A stretch of DNA of 64,000 nt from Agromyces mangrovi (lineage in GTDB: Bacteria > Actinomycetota > Actinomycetes > Actinomycetales > Microbacteriaceae), in the NCBI RefSeq assembly GCF_030296695.1, contig NZ_AP027737.1, positions 2,294,001 through 2,358,000 on the forward strand. The letters are read 5' to 3'. Below, piece after piece: positions 55,778 to 64,000 of this stretch (its first letter is position 1; each line of letters begins with the position of its first letter). The translations under genes were made by a program, and so were the position numbers. The notes beneath the pieces are model-generated. The model saw only the letters and a program-made list of their open reading frames with translations, was not told the origin of the DNA and did not search any database.

Positions 55778-58521
55778 ATGGCAACCCGGAAAGAGATCCG
55801 CGCCGAGGCCCGTGCACGGGTCGCGGAGGAGCGGGCCGCGAAGCGAGCCCGACGCGCTGAACTGAAGGCGATGTCGCCCGAGGAGCGCAAGACCGCGAAG
55901 GCCGCCGACCGCGCCGCAGCACGCGAGGCGAAGCGTACGGCGAAGGCCGAGCGCAAGGCCGCTCGGGCGTCGATGACCCGCGCGGAGCGCCGCGAGGCGA
56001 AGCGCCGCGAACGCGCCTACCGGCGGATCACGCACCGCCCGCGCCGCCTCGTCGGCTGGGGCATCGCCGCGCTCGCCGTCGTGGGCATCGTGGTGCTCGT
56101 CGCACCCTACGTCGCGGGCATCTCCCGCGTCGCATCCATCACCTTCACCGACGACACCCCCGAGGCGGTCGCCGCCCGTGAGGCCGCCGTCCCGGTGGCG
56201 GAGGCGATCTCCGACGAGGGCATGGTGCTGCTGAAGAACGACGACGACGTGCTGCCGCTCGCCGACGACACGGTCAACGTCTTCTCCTTCGAGTCGTTCA
56301 ACCTCCGCCTCGGCGGCGGCGGCTCCGGCGGCGCAGCGGGCGAAGGCGCGCCGACGCTCTACGAGGCGCTCGAAGCACAGGGCGTGCGCTACAACGAAGA
56401 CCTCTACGCCACGATGGAGTCCGCGGGCGCCGAGCACGAGACCGGCTCCTCGAACGCGTTCGTGCAGATCCTCGGCGCACTCCTCGGCGGCGGCGAGACC
56501 GGCGAGCCCGCTCCCGACTACCTGACCGACGAGGTGCTCGAGCAGGCCGCCGAGTTCTCCGACAACGCCATCATCGTGGTCGGCAACTCCGGCTCCGAGG
56601 GCTCGGACTTCACCGCCGACACGCTCCGGCTCACCGAGAACCAGGTCGCGCTGCTCGACACGGTGACCTCGGTCATCCCGAACGTCGTCGTGATCGTCAA
56701 CTCGGGCAACCAGATGGAGCTCGGCTTCCTCGACGAGTACCCCGAGATCAAGGGAGCTGTCTGGATGGGCACTCCCGGCCCGCGCGGTCCCGTCTCGCTC
56801 GCCAAGGTCCTCACCGGTGACGTCAACCCGTCGGGTCGCCTCACCGACACCTACGCCTACGACGTCGAGACCGCGCCGGCGACCGAGAACCTCGGCAACC
56901 ACTCGTACGAGAACGTCGGCCGCGCATTCCTCGACTACGAGGAGGGCATCTACGTCGGCTACCGCTACTACGAGACCCGCTACGAGGACGACGAGGCGTA
57001 CGACGAGATCGTGCAGTTCCCGTTCGGCTACGGCCTGAGCTACACGAGCTTCGACTGGGCCCCCGAGGTCTCGGTCGGCGACGACGAGGTCACGGTCGAC
57101 GTGACCGTCACCAACACCGGCGACGTCGCGGGCAAGGATGTCGTCGAGGTGTACTTCTCGGCGCCGTACACCCCCGGCGGCATCGAGAAGTCCGCGATCG
57201 AACTCGCGGGCTACGCCAAGACCGAGGAGCTCCAGCCCGGGGCATCCGACACCGTGACCGTGACGTTCGACGTGCGCGACATGGCGTCGTGGGACACTGC
57301 TGCCGGCAACTACGTCCTCGAGGCGGGGAGTACGACATCGCGGTCGGCACCGACGTGCACAGCCCGCTGTTCACCGTCACGACCACGGTAGACGACGAGG
57401 TCGTCTACGCCACCGACGAGGTCACCGGTGCCGCGCTCGAGAGCCGCTTCGGCTACGTCGAGGGCGACCTCGACTTCCTCTCGCGCGACGACTGGGACGG
57501 CACGTACCCGACCACGCCCGGCGACGACACGGTCGCGTCCGACGAACTGCTCGCGCTCATGGACCCCGAGCACGTGCCCTCCACGAGCGGAGACGCGCCG
57601 ACGTACGGCGCCGACAACGGACTCCAGCTCGCCGACCTCCAGGGCCTCTCCTACGACGACCCGCAGTGGGCGGAGTTCCTCGACCAGCTGACCCTCGACG
57701 AGCAGGCCGACCTGTTCTCGTACGGTGCCTACCGCACCGTCGCCGTCGACCGGCTCGGCATCCCCGAGATCACGCTGCTCGACAGCCCAGCCGGGCTCAA
57801 CTCGCTGTTCAGCCCGCTCGACTCGGCGTTCTACCCGTCGGAGATCGTCATCGCGTCGACCTGGAACGACGACCTGGCCTACTCGGTCGGCGAGGCCGTG
57901 GCGGCCGAGGCGACGGCGTACGGCGTCGACGTCTGGTACGCGCCGGGCATGAACCTGCACCGCACCGCGATGGGCGGACGTGACTTCGAGTACTTCTCGG
58001 AGGACCCGCTGATCAGCGGCAAGATGGGTGCCGCGATGGTCGCCGGCGCCGAGGACAACGGCGTGCCGACCACGATGAAGCACTTCGTGCTCAACGACCA
58101 GGAGGTCAACGCGCGCTCGGGCATCAACGTGTTCGCGTCGGAGCAGGCGCTGCGCGAGCTCTACCTGCGGCCGTTCGAGATCACGGTCAAGGAGGCGGAT
58201 GCCTCGGGCGCCATGTCGTCCTTCATCAACATCGGCGGCGTGTGGGCCGGCGGGAACGAGCAGCTCCTGCAGGACGTGCTCCGCGGCGAGTGGGGCTTCG
58301 AGGGCTTCGTCTCGACCGACGCCGTCCTCGGGGCCTGGATGGACCCGGTGCAGGCGGCACTGCACGGCAACGACCTGATGCTCGCCGCGCTGAACCCGAG
58401 CGGTGGCGCGTCGACGATCCGGGCCGCCGCGGAGGAGGACCCGATCGGCGTCGGGACCGCCCTGCGCGACCGCGTCCACGCGGTGCTGTTCACGGTGCTC
58501 GCGACGCAGCAGTTCGACTGA
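55778..58521 (+). CDS. Membrane-anchored, domain-permuted GH3 glycosidase, frameshifted as read
   Basis: About 914 residues if one G is added in the GGGG run at 57325-57328. Residues 1-85 are highly basic and Ala/Arg/Lys/Glu-rich, probably a cytoplasmic helix; about 92-112 is a membrane helix. Then the usual GH3 domains come in reversed order: C-domain (EGMVLLKNDDDVLPL, GNSGSEGSDF), fibronectin-III-like part (FPFGYGLSYTSFDW), and last the catalytic barrel ([39 protein letters not shown], nucleophile Asp in GFVSTDA). Such circular permutation is known in a few rumen GH3 enzymes. The catalytic part would face outward. Confidence 0.85.
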
Positions 58522-58586
58522 TCGATGCTCCTCGGGCCGGCGCGGGCATCGCCGCGCCGGCCCGCTCCACCACAAAGGAACCCAGA

Positions 58587-59354
58587 ATGACGACGACGTC
58601 AGACACGCCTGCCTTCGACACCTCCGCTTCGCGCACCCTCACCGCGCGGCGACCCGCCCGCCTGCTGTGGTGGGCGCTCGGCCTCACCGGACTCTTCATC
58701 GCCATGGGCGTGCTGGTCGCGCTGAATGCAGACGCACCATTCACCCAGCCGCTGGATGACGCGTGGCGCGCACTGGTCGGCGCATCGCCCGACAGTGCCG
58801 TCTACCAGCAGCCCCTCGCGATGTTCTTCCAGGAGCTGGGCGAGATTCCGGGGCACGTCGTGACCCTCATCCTGCTGCCGGTGGGGCTCGCGATCGTCGG
58901 CCGTTGGCGTTCCGCCCTGTTCTTCGTGTCGGCCGAGCTGACCGGCGTCGGCCTCTACTCGCAGGCGATGAAGAACCTGGTCGACCGCCCGCGCCCCGCC
59001 GCCGACGAGGCGCTCGGCCTGTTCGGCCCGCTCTTCCACACGGACCACGGCTCGTACCCGTCGGGCCACGCGATCTCCGCCGCAGTGGTCGCGGTCGGCG
59101 TGCTCGCGCTCATCCCGGCCGAGCGCCGCGTCCTGCGCACCGTCTGGGGCGTCTTCGGCGGGCTCATCATGATCGGCATGCTGTGGCAGCGCACCCTGAT
59201 CAACGCGCACTGGTTCACGGACGCGCTGTTCGGGCTCGTCGCGGGCACCGGTGCGACGCTGCTCATCTGGTGGGCGTTCTGGCCGCTGCTGCAGAAGGAC
59301 TATGGTCGACCGGTCTGGTTCCTGCGCCGACGGCGCGAGGCCGCGTCCGCCTGA
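58587..59354 (+). CDS. PAP2-family phosphatase, membrane
   Basis: 255 residues with six predicted membrane segments. Acid-phosphatase signature is complete: KNLVDRPRP, then SYPSGHAIS, then RTLINAHWFTD. The family dephosphorylates lipid phosphates such as phosphatidic acid or undecaprenyl diphosphate. ATG 58587 is preceded by AAAGGAA. It follows the permuted GH3 gene by 65 nt, but a functional link is not evident. Confidence 0.9.
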   Translation: MTTTSDTPAFDTSASRTLTARRPARLLWWALGLTGLFIAMGVLVALNADAPFTQPLDDAWRALVGASPDSAVYQQPLAMFFQELGEIPGHVVTLILLPVGLAIVGRWRSALFFVSAELTGVGLYSQAMKNLVDRPRPAADEALGLFGPLFHTDHGSYPSGHAISAAVVAVGVLALIPAERRVLRTVWGVFGGLIMIGMLWQRTLINAHWFTDALFGLVAGTGATLLIWWAFWPLLQKDYGRPVWFLRRRREAASA

Positions 59355-59392
59355 CGCGGCCGCGCGGTCACCGCGCATGCGAGACTGACGCG

Positions 59393-60136
59393 GTGACCGA
59401 CATCGAGCTCGCGCGCATCGACGGCGGCACCGTGCGGCTGCACGACGCCCGGCGCAAGGTGCGGTGGAGCGTCGAGCTCGAGCCGTTCGAGATCGGGGTG
59501 TTCCCGGTCACGCAGGAGCAGCTCGCCGAGCTGCTGGGGGAGACCGCGCACCATCCGCGGCGGCCGGCGACGGATGTCAGCTGGCTGCGCGCGATCCGGC
59601 TCTGCAACGCGGCATCCGAGTGGGAGGGCCTCGACCCCGCGTACGCGTTCGACGGCGAGGACGTCACCTGGCACGTCGACGCCGACGGATACCGCCTGCC
59701 GACCGAGGCCGAGTGGGAGTTCGCGTGCCGGGCGGGCTCGACCCAGCCCCAGTACGGTCCGCTCGCCGAGGTCGCGTGGACGAGCTCCGACGGCGTGACC
59801 GCGCCGCAGGACATCGGCGGCAAGCTGCCGAACCTCAACGGCCTGTTCGACACGCTCGGCAACGTGTGGGAGTGGTGCTGGGACCTGCTCGACCCCGCCC
59901 GCTACGACGACTACCGGGTCTACCGCGGCGGTGGCTTCGCCGACGACGCCTGGAGCGTGCGCGCATCGACCCGGCGCGGGGGAGCGCCGCGCATGCACCA
60001 CGAGGACGTCGGGTTCCGCGTCGCCCGCGGCGGGTTCGACGGCACGGATGCCGCGCAGGGATGGTCTGCGCAGGCCGATCTCGAGCGCGCCGACGTCGAC
60101 GGGCCGCTCCCGTCGGGCTGGACGCCGCGCCGCTGA
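59393..60136 (+). CDS. SUMF1/EgtB-like formylglycine-generating-enzyme-fold protein
   Basis: 247 residues. FGE-sulfatase fold segments are clear: FPVTQEQLAELLG, YRLPTEAEWEFACRAG, GNVWEWCWDLLD and YRGGGFADDAWSVRAS...DVGFRVAR. The paired active-site cysteines of true FGE are not obvious, and no sulfatase gene is nearby, so activity is uncertain. GTG 59393 chosen. Confidence 0.85.
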   Translation: MTDIELARIDGGTVRLHDARRKVRWSVELEPFEIGVFPVTQEQLAELLGETAHHPRRPATDVSWLRAIRLCNAASEWEGLDPAYAFDGEDVTWHVDADGYRLPTEAEWEFACRAGSTQPQYGPLAEVAWTSSDGVTAPQDIGGKLPNLNGLFDTLGNVWEWCWDLLDPARYDDYRVYRGGGFADDAWSVRASTRRGGAPRMHHEDVGFRVARGGFDGTDAAQGWSAQADLERADVDGPLPSGWTPRR

Positions 60137-60242
60137 GCGCGGGCGCCGACGCGGGGCATCCGCTTGCGGGCCGGCTGATCGGCATGAATGCACTCGGCTA
60201 GATGTCAAAAATCGATGCGGCTGATAGTCAATTGTGCGCTAG

Positions 60243-60557
60243 GAGTCGTTCGTGGTGCAGGAGGTGCTCCGTCAGGTGACGTGGCTTGACGAGGTGGTCA
60301 GTGCAGGGCACTGGCGAACGAGGGACGACGACGACGTCGACCTCGTCCTCGAGCGCAGCGATGGCGCCGTTGTCGCGATCGAGGTCAAGGCCGGAGACCA
60401 TGTCGACGGGCGGCAGGTCGCTCCGATGCGAAAGCTCCGCGATCGGCTTGGGTCGGCCTTCCTTGCAGGAATCGCCTTCCATCTGGGACGCGTGGGCTAC
60501 GAGCTCGAAGACCGCATCCACTCCCTGCCCGTCGAGCGACTCTGGGTCATGCAATGA
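60243..60557 (+). pseudogene. DUF4143 ATPase C-terminal remnant
   Basis: About 104 codons from an in-frame stop at 60240. ESFVVQEVLRQVTW, then GHWRTRDDDDVDLVLE, VVAIEVKAG and RIHSLPVERLWVM match the end of AAA-type ATPases with a nuclease-like DUF4143 tail. The ATPase part is missing. Flanking 60137-60242 and 60558-60684 show no gene. Confidence 0.75.
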
Positions 60558-60684
60558 CAAGACTGGAGTGCCGTTTCTGCGCGTGAGGGCCCGATGTTTC
60601 GCCCTCAGACCAAGGAATGGCCCTCAGGCGGTGGGTGAGCGCGCACCGCGGCGCTGAGCGCGGGCGCCGCCGCGAGGCATCCGC

Positions 60685-63051
60685 TCAGTCCAACGGCACG
60701 AGGCCCTGGCGGGCGGCCGCCGTCGCGGCCTCGGCGCGGTTGCGCACGCCGAGCTTGCGGTAGATCGCGCCCGTGTGGTGCATGACCGTCTTCGGGGTGA
60801 TGCGCAGGTCGGTCGCGATCTCCTTGTTGCGCAGGCCCCGCACGAGGAGGGCGAGCACCTGGGCCTCGCGGGCGGTGAGCGCCTCGGCGGATCGGTTCGG
60901 TGCGTCGGCACCGGCCGCGGGCGACGTGTCGTCGATCTCGTCGAGGTAGGTGGCGAGCGCCAGCAGCGTGCCGTCGCGGCCGAGCGTCGCGCCCGCCGCC
61001 ACGCCCGCGTCGAAACCGGTGCGGCCCAGCTGCATCCGCATCGACTCGAGGGCGCGCCGGTACAGGGCCGCGTGCGCCGGTGCCATGATCGCGAGCAGCG
61101 CCTCGGCGTGCGCGGCGACCGCGCCGTGCAGGCGCGCGCCGGTGCGCAGGTCGCCGCGGAGTTCGGCGACCTCCACGGCGAGCATGACCGAGATCGGCAG
61201 GCCGTACAGCAGGTCGAGGCGGCGCAGGCGTTGCTGCCGGGCGCGGATCCACCTGGCGGCGGCCGACGCGTCGCCGCGCTGCACGGCGGTGACGGCGAGG
61301 GTGGCGAGCACGCCCAGCTCGCGCTGCGCGTCGTCAAGTTCGCGGCTCATCACCAGCGCCGACTCGAGCGGCACGAGCTGTTCCGGGTGCGCCACGGCCG
61401 TCGCGGGCAGGGAGTGCAGCACGAGCGCGGCGTGCACGATCGTGCGACGGTCGTCGGTGCGCCGCGCGCGCTCGAGCCCCGCCGTGGCGTACTCGGCCGC
61501 CTGCTCGGGCTGCCGGAGGTTGCTGTGCATCGACGCCAGCGAGATCTCGAACCGCCCGGCCCAACGCGTGTGCCCGAGCTCGAGGGCGAGGCGATGCCCC
61601 TCGGTGACCGCGGCGACCGCGGCGGCCGCGTCGCCCACGGACGCGTAGGCCACGTACTGCGAGCGGAGCGCCTGCAGGAGCGGCAACTGCTCGTCGCGGG
61701 TCTCGCGGGTCTCGCGCGCGAGCTCGACCGCTTCCGCGACCCGCGCGGCGATGAGCTGCGCACGGTCGGCCGACGCCGGCCCCCAGCTCTCGAGCTGCAC
61801 GAGCCAGAGCAGGGCGTCGCGCCGCGTGCTCGGGTCGCCGACCCCGCTCGCGCAGAGTTCGCCCATCAGGCGTTCGAGCGGCTGGATCTCGCCGCGGCGA
61901 TGCGCGTCCCAGCCGAGATCGGCCGACAGGCGCAGCGCGGAGCCGGGGGCCCGATCGCCCAGCCAGGTCAGCGCCGCCAGGCACTCGGCGAAGGCGTCAC
62001 CGAGCGTCTCGCGCGCGGCATCCTCGTCGGCGTCCTCCACCGCGACCGCCGCTCGCCGGGCGAGCCCCGCGTAGTGGGCCGCATGCCGATCGCGCGCCTC
62101 CGCGGCGCGGCCGGACGCCTCGAGACGGTCGTCCGCGAAGCCGTGCACCAACCGGCTCAGCCGGAAGTGCCCGTCGTCGTGCCCCGGGTCGAGCTCGACG
62201 AGGCGCAGGTCGAGCAGCTCGCCGAGCGCGTCGTAGCAGTGCGAGACGACCCCGTCGCTCACCGCCTCCATGGCCTCCAGCGTGAACGGGCCGCGGAACA
62301 CGGCGAGCAGCTCGAGCAGGTGCTGCGCCTGCTCCGACGACATGCGCTGGCTGGCGAGCACCAGGTCGCCGACACCCGCGACGTCGGGCCCGGCCCCGAG
62401 CGGCGCGGTCAACACGCCGAGCGCGCGGCGCGGGTCGGAGAGCACCGCCTCGAGCACGGCGAGCGACAGGAACGACAGGCGGCACGCGGCGAGCTCGATG
62501 GCGAGCGGGTTGCGGTCGACGGAGTCGCAGATGCGGGCGATCAGTTCGTCGGTCTCGGGGGCGTCGTCGATGCCGGCCCCGACGGACGCCGCGGACCGGC
62601 GGAAGAGTTCGCTCGCGGCATCCGCCCCCAATGGTTCGAGCAGCAGGCCCGCGCAGCCGTCAGCCCGGAGCTCGGGCACCGACTCGACGAGCACGGTGAG
62701 CGCGCCGTCGTGCGCGGCGAGTTCCACGAGCTGCGGCGCCACGGGTGCGAGCCGGTCGCCGCGGTGGAGCACGAGCAGCGATCGACCGCCGCGCTCGGCG
62801 GGCGGCGTCACCGGCATCTGCGCCAGCACGTCGCGCACCGCTGCGAGCGCATCGCCCGGGTCGTCGCCGTGCAGTTCGAGCTGACGGATGTCGCTGAAGT
62901 CGCGACTCGCGAGCTCGAGCACGCTGCGCATGAGCGCCGTCTTGCCCACGCCGCGCGGGCCGGTCACGTTCAGCACGCGTGCGCCGCCCGGCCGGAGCCC
63001 GTCGTGGAGGCGCGTGCGCTCCGTGTCACGCCCGATCAACGGCGCGTTCAC
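60685..63051 (-). CDS. Large LuxR-type ATPase regulator (LAL-like)
   Basis: 788 residues. N-terminal AAA/STAND-type ATPase with Walker A GPRGVGKTAL (residues 31-40), a helical TPR-like middle of about 400 residues, and a C-terminal LuxR helix-turn-helix (LTAREAQVLALLVRGLRNKEIA, in part, then TPKTVMHHTGAIYRKLGV). Such proteins activate transcription in response to a ligand sensed by the middle part. GTG 63051 is the start. Targets are unknown; no clear partner gene is adjacent. Confidence 0.9.
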   Translation of the reverse strand: MNAPLIGRDTERTRLHDGLRPGGARVLNVTGPRGVGKTALMRSVLELASRDFSDIRQLELHGDDPGDALAAVRDVLAQMPVTPPAERGGRSLLVLHRGDRLAPVAPQLVELAAHDGALTVLVESVPELRADGCAGLLLEPLGADAASELFRRSAASVGAGIDDAPETDELIARICDSVDRNPLAIELAACRLSFLSLAVLEAVLSDPRRALGVLTAPLGAGPDVAGVGDLVLASQRMSSEQAQHLLELLAVFRGPFTLEAMEAVSDGVVSHCYDALGELLDLRLVELDPGHDDGHFRLSRLVHGFADDRLEASGRAAEARDRHAAHYAGLARRAAVAVEDADEDAARETLGDAFAECLAALTWLGDRAPGSALRLSADLGWDAHRRGEIQPLERLMGELCASGVGDPSTRRDALLWLVQLESWGPASADRAQLIAARVAEAVELARETRETRDEQLPLLQALRSQYVAYASVGDAAAAVAAVTEGHRLALELGHTRWAGRFEISLASMHSNLRQPEQAAEYATAGLERARRTDDRRTIVHAALVLHSLPATAVAHPEQLVPLESALVMSRELDDAQRELGVLATLAVTAVQRGDASAAARWIRARQQRLRRLDLLYGLPISVMLAVEVAELRGDLRTGARLHGAVAAHAEALLAIMAPAHAALYRRALESMRMQLGRTGFDAGVAAGATLGRDGTLLALATYLDEIDDTSPAAGADAPNRSAEALTAREAQVLALLVRGLRNKEIATDLRITPKTVMHHTGAIYRKLGVRNRAEAATAAARQGLVPLD

Positions 63052-63127
63052 GGGTCACCCCACGCGTTTCGGCCGCTGTGCCATGGGTTGATCATGGCAG
63101 CCGCCGGGGCGGAATGGAATGGGCGGT

Positions 63128-63508
63128 TCAGTCCGCGCGCATGCCGGGCGAACCGAGCACGCGCTCGACGGTCAGTTCGAGCACGACCCGCTCGGGGTTC
63201 GGGCGCGGCTGCCGGTAGCGGGCGGCGTAGAGCTCGACGGCGAGGGCGACCGACTCGGGGTCGGTCAGGATGCGCACCGGGCCCTCGAACCCGATCCAGC
63301 GCCCGCCGTCGACCGACGCGACGGTCGCGCGGCCGCTGCGCTCGGCGTTCAGGAACTTCTGCGAGCCGCGGCTGCCGATCACGCGCACGATGCCGTCGCG
63401 GTACGTGATGCCGACGGGCACCGCGTGGATGCGGCCGTCGCGGCCGAGCGTGGACAGGGTGGCGAGGTGGCGTTCGGCCAGGAACGCGAGCGCGGCGTCG
63501 GTGATCAC
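63128..63508 (-). CDS. PPOX-class F420-dependent oxidoreductase-like protein
   Basis: 126 residues, split beta-barrel of the pyridoxamine-5'-phosphate-oxidase superfamily. Motifs: LATLSTLGRDGRIHAVPVG, in part, then RVIGSRGSQKFLNAERSGRATV, in part, and a C-terminal helix LYAARYRQPRPNPERVV. Small actinobacterial members mostly bind F420. GTG 63508 chosen. Substrate unknown. Confidence 0.85.
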   Translation of the reverse strand: MITDAALAFLAERHLATLSTLGRDGRIHAVPVGITYRDGIVRVIGSRGSQKFLNAERSGRATVASVDGGRWIGFEGPVRILTDPESVALAVELYAARYRQPRPNPERVVLELTVERVLGSPGMRAD

Positions 63509-63525
63509 CGGGCCACGGTACCCCG

Positions 63526-63750
63526 TCAGGTGGCCGGCGGTTCGGGCTCGTCGACGCCGAGTCCGACCGCGCGGTGGTCCGGCTCGGTCTCGTCCGGCTG
63601 CGCCTCGTCCGGCTGCGCCGAACGCGGTTCCTCGCCTGGCTCGGTCTCGGTGCTCGGCTCCTCGAGTTCCTCGTCGGGCACCGCCTCGGTGTCCGGTTCG
63701 TCCGGTGTCTCCTCGGGAGCGGTGTCGTCGGCTCCGGTGGTGTCGGTCAT
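63526..63750 (-). CDS. Small acidic disordered protein
   Basis: 74 residues, mostly Asp, Glu, Pro and Thr (TPDEPDTEAVPDEELEEPS) with a short C-terminal end rich in Pro/Glu. ATG 63750 has GGAGGC 7 nt upstream; an upstream start at 63786 is less likely. Lies 17 nt before the F420-type gene and may be in an operon with it. No family recognised. Confidence 0.5.
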   Translation of the reverse strand: MTDTTGADDTAPEETPDEPDTEAVPDEELEEPSTETEPGEEPRSAQPDEAQPDETEPDHRAVGLGVDEPEPPAT

Positions 63751-63856
63751 CGCGGCCTCCGTAGTCGTGTTCGGTGCTCCCACCATGCAACGGCGAGTCG
63801 CCCTCCGCCAGCGGGTTGACCGACAACGGGTGCGAGGGTACCGGTCGACAGGGTGA

Positions 63857-64000
63857 CTACGACGTCGCGCCGTACCGCTCGATGGCTCCGAGCAGCGCGA
63901 CGAGCATCGCGTTCAGCGGGGTGGGGACGCCGTGGCGGGCGCCGGCCCGCACGATCGCGCCGTTGCGGGCGTCGATCTCCATCGGCCGCCCCGCCAGGCG
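63857..64000 (-). CDS. panE: Ketopantoate reductase C-terminal part (5' end outside window)
   Basis: The last 47 codons read RLAGRPMEIDARNGAIVRAG, in part, then GVPTPLNAMLVALLGAIERYG, typical of the C-terminal helix bundle of 2-dehydropantoate 2-reductase (ApbA/PanE), NADPH-dependent in pantothenate synthesis. Several paralogues of other function share this end, so the exact role is open. Confidence 0.75.
   Translation of the reverse strand, partial: RLAGRPMEIDARNGAIVRAGARHGVPTPLNAMLVALLGAIERYGATS

Overview
The window comes from a high-GC Gram-positive actinobacterium. Gene content, frequent GTG starts, ATGA-coupled operons, several apparently leaderless promoters (TANNNT about 7 nt before the start codon), a class Ib nrdHIEF operon with NrdR boxes and F420-type enzymes all fit Microbacteriaceae; an Agromyces-like genus is my inference, not proven. 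A heptamer GGCATCC/GGATGCC is very common in most of the window and nearly absent from about 29 to 52 kb, so that stretch probably has a different history.

Layout. 1-1.6 kb: end of a sugar ABC importer operon. 1.9-10.6 kb: ABC exporter, aquaporin, DUF3105/DUF305 pair, transsulfuration pair (cystathionine beta-synthase and gamma-synthase/lyase), a SnoaL-like protein with a very acidic tail, and an aldo/keto reductase. 10.7-16.0 kb: L-arabinose catabolic operon araD-araB-araA followed by its probable LacI-type repressor, with a double operator built into the promoter. 16.2-17.2 kb: AbiEi/endonuclease-like gene bracketed by related hairpin repeats. 17.4-22.2 kb: xylose-type ABC importer plus ROK regulator on the minus strand. 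22.2-24.5 kb: MarR/SnoaL divergent pair, PIN toxin-antitoxin pair, HhH-GPD glycosylase. 24.5-28.8 kb: NrdR-controlled ribonucleotide reductase operon.

28.75-42.37 kb looks like a 13.6 kb integrative element inserted in the 3' end of nrdF: the last codons of nrdF recur at 42.35 kb, both ends carry TGGCACG repeats on 10-11 bp spacing that resemble integrase arm sites, and a tyrosine-integrase N-terminus, cut by a partial IS3-family element, lies just inside the left end. Its cargo is a carbohydrate locus: GH63-like hydrolase, ABC importer, LacI regulator and a 1764-residue secreted LamG/GH/CBM/Ig protein, joined by four copies of one operator.

43.6-52.5 kb is a second self-contained sugar locus (LacI; binding protein, two permeases, GH3, GH78 rhamnosidase). 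52.7-58.5 kb holds a TetR regulator with a perfect palindrome and two more GH3 enzymes, one of them circularly permuted and membrane anchored. 58.6-64 kb: PAP2 phosphatase, SUMF1-like protein, a DUF4143 remnant, a large LuxR-type ATPase regulator, an F420-type oxidoreductase, an acidic small protein and the end of a ketopantoate-reductase-like gene. Four otherwise intact genes each lose one base in or beside a short G/C run, which suggests assembly indels rather than real decay.
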